A DNA stretch of 27,768 nucleotides from CAYFUF01 sp964394795 (GTDB lineage Bacteria > Bacillota > Clostridia > Tissierellales > Peptoniphilaceae), in contig CAYMYX010000022.1 of the NCBI GenBank assembly GCA_964394795.1, positions 1 to 27,768 on the forward strand. The letters run 5' to 3'. Positions 1 to 7,900 of the stretch are shown here, one piece after another. The notes below the pieces were generated by a model. The model searched no databases and was not told the DNA's origin. It saw nothing but the letters and a program-made list of their open reading frames with translations. Position 1 is the first letter of the stretch; each line of letters opens with the position of its first letter. The position numbers and the translations under genes are program-made.

Positions 1-22
1 CAGGATCAAACTCTCAATTAAA
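1..22 (-). rRNA. rrs: 16S ribosomal RNA, 5' end only (cut by window edge)
   Basis: Read on the minus strand, the first bases give the conserved 5' start of bacterial 16S rRNA (TTGAGAGTTTGATCCTG), the site of the universal 27F primer. Only about 22 bases are inside the window; the rest of the gene lies to the left. The mature 5' end is placed by analogy with other Firmicutes and may be off by a few bases. Two promoters upstream on the same strand support the call. Confidence 0.9.
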
Positions 23-61
23 GTTTGCGAGTTCAATCTTGACTCTATTATTTGTTATTAT

Positions 62-76
62 TGTACTTTCAGTACA
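62..76 (-). other. Small hairpin in the 16S rRNA leader
   Basis: TGTACT and AGTACA pair across a three-base loop about 40 bases upstream of the 16S start. It lies in the transcribed leader, where processing or antitermination elements are usual. No clear boxA was recognised, so its role is unknown. Confidence 0.35.
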
Positions 77-145
77 TAAACTCAAAAGTTTATTGATTGA
101 TATTCTATTGTAAAGGTTCGTGCACCCACAAGAGGTGACTTTATT

Positions 146-174
146 ATGATATCATCGGTTTCATTCACTGTCAA
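146..174 (-). promoter_or_regulatory. rRNA operon promoter P2
   Basis: On the minus strand a perfect -35 (TTGACA, 169-174) is separated by exactly 17 bases from TATCAT (146-151). Transcription would start near 139, about 117 bases before 16S. The bases upstream of the -35 are A/T-rich. Tandem promoters upstream of 16S are the usual arrangement of rRNA operons. Confidence 0.75.
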
Positions 175-238
175 CTATTTTCAAAAGATTTATATCTTAT
201 TGGAATAACTGTCAGGTTCTTTACCGACAACAAAAATT

Positions 239-290
239 AGTTTAACAGGTTCAAAAAATGTTGTCAACTTTATTTTTGGGATTTATTTTA
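239..290 (-). promoter_or_regulatory. rRNA operon promoter P1 with A/T-rich UP-like sequence
   Basis: On the minus strand TTGACA (262-267) and TAAACT (239-244) are 17 bases apart, 93 bases upstream of the P2 promoter. The stretch at 268-290 is A/T-rich with A and T tracts, like an UP element. The remaining sequence from about 291 to 362 shows no gene, repeat or clear signal. Confidence 0.7.
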
Positions 291-362
291 CAACTTTTCT
301 AACCCGCATTTTAGCTCATTTGTCATGGAAGCCAAGTGCATGGCCCCCCATATTGCAGCAAC

Positions 363-387
363 AAAAAAGGGGGTCACCCGACCCCCT
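363..387 (-). terminator. Rho-independent terminator of the SDR gene at 398-1180
   Basis: A 7-bp G/C-rich stem (369-375 with 380-386, loop ACCC) is followed on the minus strand by six T residues (363-368). It ends the SDR transcript before the rRNA promoters. Confidence 0.85.
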
Positions 388-397
388 CAAAGAACTT

Positions 398-1180
398 TTA
401 GTACATTTGTGATTGGCCACCATCGATAGGGATGGTAACCGCATTTACAAAGTTTGCATCATCTGATAACAGGAAAGAAACAACACCGGAAACTTCTTCT
501 GGTTTTCCAAAACGTTTCATTGGGTTGACAGAAACAAACGCTTCACCAGCTTTTTCAGGATTTTCTGGATCCATTTGCTTCAATGACTCTTCTACCATAG
601 ATGTCATGATAGCTCCTGGAGCAATGGCGTTGATGGTGATACCAAATTCGCCATACTCACGAGCCGAGTTTCTGGTTAGTCCTACTACACCGTGTTTACT
701 TGCCGCATAACCGGATTGGTGACCAACTCCGCGGATACCGCCAACGGATGCTGAGTTAACAACATGACCGTAGCCTTGTTCCTTCATTACTTTTAATACA
801 TGCTTCATACCATAGAATACACCTGATAGATTGATGTCGACAACTCTTTGCCACTCTTCGGAATCGTAATTTTCAGTGTAGTTCTGCTTACCTTCAACAC
901 CCGAGTTATTAAAGAAGCCATCTATGCGTCCCCACTTATCCATAGTTTCTTTGACGAATTTTTCAACTTCTTCTTCTTTGGCCACATCTGCTGACACAAT
1001 TAGGGTTTCCGCATTTGGATTTTCTTCTTTAATCTTTTGGTCAGTTTCATTTAAGCGCTCTTCGTTTCTAGCGACCAAAACAAGTTTTGCTCCTTCGCTC
1101 GCTAAGCGGTAACATACATCACGGCCTAAACCAGATGATGCACCCGTTACTATGATGACCTTGTCTTCAAATCTCTTCAT
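398..1180 (-). CDS. SDR-family oxidoreductase
   Basis: A 260-residue short-chain dehydrogenase/reductase of classical length. Seen: cofactor loop TGASSGLG (12-19), an NNSG motif at 91-94 where most relatives have NNAG, N117, and the catalytic S145-Y158-K162. The residues after the second strand (VARNEER) favour NADP(H) over NAD(H), by inference. Family members reduce ketones or oxidise alcohols, including FabG-like and glucose/butanediol dehydrogenase-like enzymes; the substrate cannot be read from sequence. The ATG at 1180 is preceded by AGGAGG at good spacing, so the in-frame extension to 1243 is rejected. A short inverted repeat (GTTGTA-TTTC-TACAAC, 1207-1222) just upstream could be an operator or leader hairpin. 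It is transcribed alone, between two terminators. Confidence 0.88.
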   Translation of the reverse strand: MKRFEDKVIIVTGASSGLGRDVCYRLASEGAKLVLVARNEERLNETDQKIKEENPNAETLIVSADVAKEEEVEKFVKETMDKWGRIDGFFNNSGVEGKQNYTENYDSEEWQRVVDINLSGVFYGMKHVLKVMKEQGYGHVVNSASVGGIRGVGHQSGYAASKHGVVGLTRNSAREYGEFGITINAIAPGAIMTSMVEESLKQMDPENPEKAGEAFVSVNPMKRFGKPEEVSGVVSFLLSDDANFVNAVTIPIDGGQSQMY

Positions 1181-1290
1181 TGGACCTCCTAAAATTTCAA
1201 GTTCTTGTTGTATTTCTACAACGTGTATTTCATGATTACCCAATATTATTGTGATAATTCTACTACTTAACTAATAAATCATCCGTGGCA

Positions 1291-1320
1291 TAAAAAAGCA
1301 GCCTATCGCTAGGCTGCTTT
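1291..1320 (-). terminator. Rho-independent terminator of the J-domain gene
   Basis: A perfect 11-bp stem (1295-1305 with 1310-1320, loop TCGC) has a T run on the minus strand. It sits 6 bases after the stop codon of the J-domain gene. Confidence 0.88.
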
Positions 1321-1326
1321 GATGAT

Positions 1327-2184
1327 TTATGCACTCATTCTTTTGTATTGGGCTACCTTATCCTCGCTGAAGAAGTTATAGGCATCTGTAATCTGGGTGA
1401 ATTTAGCGTTTGCTCCTGGTTGCTTATTGACATCGGGATGGTACTTCTTGGCAAGCTTGCGGTAAGCTCTTTTAATGTCATTATAGGAAGCGGTTAACGG
1501 AACCTCTAGGATTCTTGCATTGTTCTCGTAGTCACTTTTGAAGGTAAAGACGTTACTAGCTTCCTGCCGTCTTTGATATCCTTCATAACCCCCTTGGCTG
1601 TAGCCTCCTGGATTGTACCCACCTTGCTGGAAATTGCCGAAGTCTCTCCAATCGAAGCCTCCAAAATTGGGGCCATACGTTCCGCCCGTATGTGACGATT
1701 GCTGCCCACCTTTGTTTTGGCCTGAGTTAGGTCTGCGGCCAAACATGTCGCCAAAGATGGTTTCCCATTGTTGCTGTCTGGCTTCTCTCGTCTTTCGCTG
1801 CTGTTGCAAGTCATAGTCCCTGGCGTACTCCCCAACTCGTTTACTGTGCTGGCGACCGGCGATAACTGCCTCGGACTTATCATAGAAATAATTAGTTAAG
1901 GCGTACTGGTACTTCTTTAATATATAAAGAAGGGGTTTTGTGATAATCGGAATAAGCACGATAACAGCGATTATCAAAAATATCGGACTATTAATAATCG
2001 GGATGAACAGGAGTGGCAGTATGAGCAAGAAGGAACATGCTGCCGCTAAGATCGAAACAAGAAACGAAATAACCACATCGGTCATGTCGGAGATCAATTG
2101 GAAGATAAAAATCAAAAGCGTCAGCAAGCCATCGATGACCTTGCCGATACCTAATAAGATTGTTCCCCAAATTCTTTTCATCAT
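1327..2184 (-). CDS. Membrane-anchored DnaJ (J-domain) protein
   Basis: A 285-residue protein with long hydrophobic segments in its first 90 residues (roughly 8-30, 36-62 and 66-82), a charged region at 100-140, a Gly/Tyr/Gln-rich linker (about 150-205, with GGY repeats), and a C-terminal J domain. The diagnostic HPD is at 249-251, preceded by a KRAYRKLAKKY helix. J domains stimulate the ATPase of Hsp70 (DnaK). This architecture lacks the zinc-finger and substrate-binding domains of true DnaJ, so it probably recruits DnaK to the membrane (inference). Two start codons (2184, 2181) are adjacent and the ribosome binding site is weak. It lies 96 bases downstream of the ABC exporter on the same strand, with no terminator between, so co-transcription is possible. 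Confidence 0.85.
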   Translation of the reverse strand: MMKRIWGTILLGIGKVIDGLLTLLIFIFQLISDMTDVVISFLVSILAAACSFLLILPLLFIPIINSPIFLIIAVIVLIPIITKPLLYILKKYQYALTNYFYDKSEAVIAGRQHSKRVGEYARDYDLQQQRKTREARQQQWETIFGDMFGRRPNSGQNKGGQQSSHTGGTYGPNFGGFDWRDFGNFQQGGYNPGGYSQGGYEGYQRRQEASNVFTFKSDYENNARILEVPLTASYNDIKRAYRKLAKKYHPDVNKQPGANAKFTQITDAYNFFSEDKVAQYKRMSA

Positions 2185-2216
2185 TTAGCACGCTGCTTTC
2201 ATAATATGTATTTGCC

Positions 2217-2260
2217 GTGGCAGTAACTGCCACAGGCTCTTTTCCTAGTATAGGGAAAAG
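2217..2260. repeat. Two consecutive inverted repeats upstream of the J-domain gene
   Basis: GTGGCAGT and ACTGCCAC (2217-2224, 2226-2233) form a perfect 17-base palindrome centred on one base. CTTTTCC and GGAAAAG (2239-2245, 2254-2260) form a second dyad with an 8-base spacer. Neither has a T run on the strand of the flanking genes, so they do not look like intrinsic terminators. They could be operators or leader hairpins. Confidence 0.5.
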
Positions 2261-2280
2261 CTATGTTGAAATTATGGACC

Positions 2281-4115
2281 TTAGCTTACGGTCGTAAGTT
2301 CGGGTTCTTGTAGCCCATGTTCGTCTTCCAAGACCTCTTGGTTTTCGATGACTTGGTAGAGGCGATAGTAGGGCCCTTTATTGGCCATCAAGGTTTCGTG
2401 GTTTCCGCTTTCAACAAGGCCGTCTTTCGTCAACACGATGATGCGGTCGGCGTTCTTGATGGTGGATAAGCGGTGAGCGATGGTGATGGTTGTTCTTCCC
2501 TTTGCTAATTTTTCTAGGGAAGCTTGAATCCATTTTTCGGTTCGGTTATCCAGAGCTGAGGTTGCCTCGTCCAAGATTAGGATAGGTGGGTTTTTCAGGA
2601 ATACACGGGCAATGGAAATCCGCTGCTTCTGTCCACCGGATAGCATGACTCCTCTTTCCCCCACATAGGAATCGAATCCATGAGGAAGGTTGGAGATAAA
2701 GTCGTAGGCGTCGGCTAACCGAGCTGCTTCGACAATCTCTTCGTCGCTTGCACCTGGGCGGCCATACTCGATGTTTTCACGAATTGTGCCAGAAAACAGG
2801 TAGACATCCTGCTGAACCATTCCTATACTGTTGCGCAAGCTGTCTAAAGTGACATCTTTTATGTTGTGTCCGTCAATAGTAATCTTACCCCCGGTTACGT
2901 CGTAGAATCTAGGGATCAGATTCGTGAGTGTTGTTTTACCTCCACCGGATGGACCGACGATTGCTATCTGCTGACCGGGTTGGATTTCAATATCCAGATC
3001 GTCGATAACATTTTCTTTGCTGCTTGGATAGGCAAAGTCTACGCTATCCAACACGATGTGCCCCTGAACATCCTTCAGTTCGATGGCATCGTCTTTCTCG
3101 ACAATATTGCTTTTCTTGCTCATGATAGATCGGAAGCGTTCGAGGCCAGTCATGCCCTTTTCAAATTGCTCGGTGAATTGGACGACTCTTTGCACGGTAG
3201 CAAGGAGGGTTTGTACATAGAGGATGAAGGCGACAAATTGGCCTGGACCAATTCGGTTATTGATTAGGGAAATGCCGCCACCGATAATGACCACAGTTAG
3301 CATAAGCCCATCAAAGAATCTGGTTACGGAGTTGAAGCCTGCTNNNNNNNNNNGCCTGCTAGGGCGTGGTAAAAGTTGGATTTGATATCCAGGAAGCGAG
3401 AGTTATCTACTTCGAACTTTTCTTCCTCAATCTCCTCATTGGCGAAGCTCTTCACCACTTGAATCCCAAGAATAGAGTCTTCAATGCTGGAGTTGATATT
3501 TCCGATTTGCTGTCTCTGATTCATTTGCTCTCTTCTCATCTTCTTACGGAAATACGCGGAAGTAATAAAGAGGAAAGGAATGATAGCGAAGATGACCAAG
3601 GTTAAAATTGGGTCAACTTGGACCAAGATGACAAAGGAAACGATGATCTTGATGGTACCGATGAGGACTTCTTCAGGCCAATGGTGTGAGAACTCGGTTA
3701 TATCAAAGAGATCGGTGGTGAGGGACGCGAGGATGGCCCCCGTTTTAGACGTGGCGAAGAACTCATGAGGTAAGGTGTGGACGTGGCGGTAAACATCCGC
3801 CCGCATGTCCCGTTCAATGGTAGCCCCCATGATGTGGCCTGTCGATTGCATATAATACTGGGCAACGACCTCCATGATTCGAAGGATGATGTAAATGATA
3901 GCAATGCGGGCAATAAAACCCATGGTTAAGTCTGCAGGATTTGACGCTGCCGTGTCGGTGATTGTAGCGATAAGTATAGGTAAAGCAAGTTCACAAATCG
4001 TCGTGAAGGCGGCGAAGGCCATGTCACTGAGGAAGATTTTCAAGTTCTTCTTATAATAAGGAAGGAGAACCTTCATCAAGCTTCGATTGGAACTTGGTGT
4101 GTATTCTTTAGACAT
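2281..4115 (-). CDS. ABC exporter, fused permease and ATPase (interrupted by an assembly gap)
   Basis: An MsbA/LmrA/BmrA-type half transporter: N-terminal six-helix exporter domain, C-terminal ATPase. As deposited the frame breaks at a 10-N run (3344-3353). The 7 bases GCCTGCT occur on both sides of the Ns; removing the Ns and one copy (17 bases) restores one frame and yields 605 residues, with the junction reading FYHALAGFNSVTRFFDG. In the merged protein: Walker A GPSGGGKT at 382-389, QQD Q-loop, LSGGQ at 486-490, Walker B ending D510-E511, and H542. All catalytic elements are intact, so it should work as a homodimer, or with a partner not seen here. The substrate is unknown; relatives export drugs, lipids or peptides. 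The start at 4115 follows GAAAGGA. It is divergent from the SDR gene at 4209. Confidence 0.9.
3344..3353. other. Assembly gap (10 N) over an unmerged 7-base overlap
   Basis: Ten N residues are flanked on both sides by GCCTGCT. Deleting the gap and one copy restores the ABC exporter reading frame exactly, so no sequence is likely to be missing. Confidence 0.9.
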
Positions 4116-4127
4116 AATTTCCTTTCT

Positions 4128-4195
4128 ACACGTTAAAAGTGCTAAGATAAATCGTTGATAGGTTACTACAGAATACTAATGATATCACACGTTAA
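4128..4195. promoter_or_regulatory. Divergent promoter region with direct repeat ACACGTTAA
   Basis: The 93-base space between the ABC exporter and SDR genes contains two copies of ACACGTTAA (4128-4136 and 4187-4195), 59 bases apart. A plus-strand promoter may use TTGATA (4155-4160) with an AT-rich -10 around 4177-4185. The repeats flank it, so they could be regulator sites. The -10 assignment is weak. Confidence 0.4.
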
Positions 4196-4208
4196 CCGGA
4201 GGTAACAA

Positions 4209-4958
4209 ATGAAACTTGCTCAACGAACAACGATTTTAATTACGGGCTCGTCCCGTGGAATAGGCTCAGCCATCGCAAAAAAGCTGGCGAGTCCCGATAC
4301 GAATATTATCATCAACTATTTAGAATGTGAAGCAAGAGCTGAGGAAACAGCTAAGGCTTGCCAAGAAAAAGGGGCTCAAACTTTGATTTACCAAGCGGAC
4401 GTGGGTAATTCCAAGCAGGTAGAGAAAATGTTTGACGCTATTGATAAGACTTTCGGTGGCGTCGATATTTTGGTGAACAATGCAGGAATCAGCGTTTATG
4501 GGATGATTCAAGACATCACTCTAGATGATTGGCAAAGAGTTTTTGCTACCAATGTCAACGGGATGTTTATGGTCACTCAGAAGGCTATCCCCCATATGGT
4601 GAGCCAGAAATGGGGACGGATAATCAACATTTCTTCCATGTGGGGCATCGTGGGCGCTTCCTGTGAATCTCTCTATGGTAGCACGAAGGGGGCAATCAAT
4701 GCCTTCACCAAATCCTCAGCAAAAGAACTAGCCTATTCTGGTATTACTGTTAATGCTTTTGCTCCCGGGGTTGTTGACACCGAGATGCTCGATCAACTCG
4801 ATAATGAAATGAAAAGCGCCCTCGTGGAAGAAATCCCACAAAAGCGCTTTATGACAGCGGAGGAATGTGCCGATTGGGTAGCTTTCCTGTTATCCGATCA
4901 AGCTGCTTCGATGACCGGACAAATCGTCAGTCCCAACGGCGGCCTCATATTCTATTAA
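4209..4958 (+). CDS. SDR-family oxidoreductase, FabG-like
   Basis: A 249-residue classical short-chain dehydrogenase, the length of FabG. Seen: TGSSRGIG (12-19), NNAG (90-93), N115, and catalytic S143-Y156-K160. Strand 2 ends in NYLECEAR, without the Asp that marks strict NAD specificity. It resembles 3-oxoacyl-ACP reductases, but no fatty-acid synthesis genes are adjacent, so it is more safely called an SDR of unknown substrate. A strong GGAGGT lies just before the ATG. It shares little with the other SDR in this window beyond family motifs. Its stop codon (4956-4958) interlocks with the addA stop on the other strand (shared TTAA), and its terminator lies inside addA. Confidence 0.88.
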   Translation: MKLAQRTTILITGSSRGIGSAIAKKLASPDTNIIINYLECEARAEETAKACQEKGAQTLIYQADVGNSKQVEKMFDAIDKTFGGVDILVNNAGISVYGMIQDITLDDWQRVFATNVNGMFMVTQKAIPHMVSQKWGRIINISSMWGIVGASCESLYGSTKGAINAFTKSSAKELAYSGITVNAFAPGVVDTEMLDQLDNEMKSALVEEIPQKRFMTAEECADWVAFLLSDQAASMTGQIVSPNGGLIFY

Positions 4959-7900
4959 TTTGTTTCGAACACGCTCACCTGACCCGATCTTACCCAGTAG
5001 AGACTTGCCGTCTCTACTTTTTTATTGGGATAGGCTCGTTTAATAGCTTCGGTATAAAAATAGAGTTGATCTCTGTATTTCTCGGCGATAGGACTTCTAT
5101 CTGTCTTGAAGTCGACGAGATAAAGTTTGTCGTCCTTCTCGTAGACCAAGTCAATTTGCCCGTCAATATTGATGTTTACTCCGTCAATATTGTGAATCAT
5201 GGTAAATGCTGTTTCGCGTAGCACGGATTCTCCGTTATCAATAATGTCTCTCCCAAGTTCCGACTTGAAGAAATTTAGGATTAGTCCTTCATCAAGACTG
5301 GCCCTTTCCTCTTGAGTGAGCAGTTCCCTTTCAACGAGAGAGTCTAGGCTCTCAGCTAGTGTCTGTGCGTTGTAGTCTTTGACCGGTAAAAGCTGGAAGG
5401 CAAGATGCATGCGACTCCCCCACTCTGCGGGACTGACAGATTTACTCTCTTCGATAAATAGAGGAGGCCTTCGTTCTTCCCGTTCAAAACTTGGAGAGTC
5501 CTGGTATCTAGGCCACTCTTTAAAGTGGTCGTCCAATGTCTGATTCTTTTTGGAAATTTCCGAAACAGTATTCTTTATAGGATAGGAAACTTCTTTTTGG
5601 TGAGGATAAGGATAATCGAGAAGTTTGACTAGCTCACCTGTATTGCCTAAGTCCTTATCCTTGCTACTTGAGCTCGTCGTCGGTGTAATTTCACGATACT
5701 TAGATCCCTCATCGAAGATAATATTGATCTGGTCTTTCATCGATGATAAGCCCTGTAAATCAAAATAATCATCAGTTGCTAGCGGAATCTCCATCGACAA
5801 ATTTGACCCAACGGTCGCTCTCTCCCTCAGTAAGTGGTCGTTCAATAAGACACTCAGTATCCACTGCATATAAGAAGTCCCATTATCTAACCTAGAATCG
5901 AGATTTACTCCCTTTGGTTTGTCAAAAACTTTTTCCATATCGTCAACTTGGCCAACGAGATAGAGTTGATCTTCAGCTCGGGTCATTGCCACGTAAAGGA
6001 CCCTCATCTGCTCTTGGATATCCTCAGTGCGGTTAATTCTTCGTATCAAGTTTTGGCGGATAGGACGGGCATTGACGATTAACCCACTATCGACATCAAT
6101 ATATTTCCGGCGGATAGATAGTCCTAAGCGGCTGTGACTTGAGATAATCTCTTTTGCGGTTTGGTCTCTCGATTCCCTTTCGATTTCCACAATGAAGACG
6201 ATAGGAAATTCAAGCCCTTTTGACTTGTGTATCGTCATCAGGCGGACGACGTTGTCCTCCTCAGACAAGTCGCTCGCTGTTGGCAAAGTTTCCCCATTCT
6301 TACCATCTTCTGTCTCTAGATAGCGGAGGAAGCCAAATAGGCTGGCTGACGCTTCCTGTTCATATTCCTTAGCGATCCGAACGATGGCATTGAGATTTTC
6401 TCGCCTTGCTTCCCCTTCTAGAAGAGAGGAGTAGAAAGCATAGAGTCCGCTTTCAATGAGAACGGTCCAGATGAAGTCGCTAAGTCTGGTCCGTTTCATC
6501 AGCTTTCGCCAACCCTCGATTTTCTCTAGGAAGCGACGTATCTTAGCTTGGAGGATGGAATCTTTGGGTTCTTCATCGTTGGCATAGGCATAGAATGACT
6601 CATGGAAGGAAGTCTCTTGGTAGGCAACGCGAATATTTCCCAACTCCTCATCACTAAATCCGCCTGCAATTGATGACAGGCTTGAAAGAAGGGTTAAATC
6701 GATACGGCCGTTATCAATCAAGCGAAGAAGCTGGATGAACACGGCAGCTTCCGTCGAAGTCGCCTTGACCGTTTCAGAGTCTGAGTAGAACGGAATATTA
6801 AACTCATTCAATATGCGCTCGAACTGAAAGATTCTGTGCTTAGTTCGAAACAGAATTGCAAAATCTTTATAGGAGCGGCCTTGTTGAACCAGTTCTTGAA
6901 TCTTTTGAGCTACATAGAAGGCTTGGGAGGAGATCCCGTCGAGGGCTGATGCCGGACGATCATCGTCTTCTTCGTCCTCATCTCCGCCAACCTTGTCTTC
7001 CAAGATGACCACATTGACGCTACCGATTTTTTTGAGATCGTCTTTTTTAGAATTGCTTCGGTGAGTATCCGTATCGAAAGGAATGCTTCCCCTCTCCTCC
7101 GTCATTAAAGGCGAGAAGATAAAGTTAATGAAGCGAAGGATTACGGGCATGGACCTAAAGTTTGCTGTTAAGTCCAAGGCCTTGTTACCAAATCCTTCCT
7201 GGCTATAGGTATAGTAGCGATCCATAAAGTTCTTTGGCTCAGCTAAGCGAAAACCATAGATAGATTGTTTAATATCGCCTACGAAGAATAAGTTATCTTT
7301 GCGGCTAATCTTTTCCACGATGTAGTTTTGAATGCCCGAAGCATCCTGGTACTCATCGAAGAAAATGTAGGCGTATCTATCTTTAAGTTCGTTAACTACG
7401 CTTTCCCGTTCCAAAAGCTTAACCATATCATGTTCAATGTCTGCGAAATCGATTCCGTTCTCCTCATCCTTAGCCGCTGTATAGGCTGCCCCATAGTCTT
7501 TAGCTAGACCCGCTAGGATGGAAAGCACTTCCTGCATCATCAGGTTTTCTTGTTTGATATCGGTGTTAAGCAGTCCTTTGATAGAACTGATAAGTCCATC
7601 GGCTTGGGCTTTCAAACTTTTTCGTTCTGCCTGAACGAGTTCTTTTAAAGCGAGCTCAAAGTGATCCAACGTATCCTTTCTTATGGTAGGAAAGCGATCA
7701 AACTTAATCGTATCCGGTAGTAATTCCCACTTTTCCTTTAGTTTATTTCCCTTATCTTCAAAATCTGAAGGTCTGACGCCATCCGGATGAAAGGGAATAT
7801 AAGGATGGTAAAATAGGGTGGTTAGATAAACAAGGTCGGCTTCGATTACATCTTTAACCTTATCGACGATAGCGAAGTCATCCATGTGTTGGCCGTAGGA

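Noticed and set aside
192..215. A third rRNA promoter between P1 and P2 (CTGACA with an AT-rich -10)
   Set aside because: The spacer is only about 15 bases and the -10 is poor, so it does not reach the quality of the two accepted promoters.
1181..1243. An N-terminal extension of the minus-strand SDR
   Set aside because: The extension contains the AGGAGG binding site of the internal ATG at 1180, which begins at the usual SDR N terminus.
1991..2233. An 80-codon minus-strand frame overlapping the start of the J-domain gene
   Set aside because: It overlaps the hydrophobic N terminus of the J-domain protein in another frame, has no ribosome binding site and shows no recognisable protein pattern.
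2281..4115. A frameshifted pseudogene or two separate transporter genes
   Set aside because: The frame change coincides with the N gap and vanishes when the duplicated 7 bases are merged; all motifs are intact.
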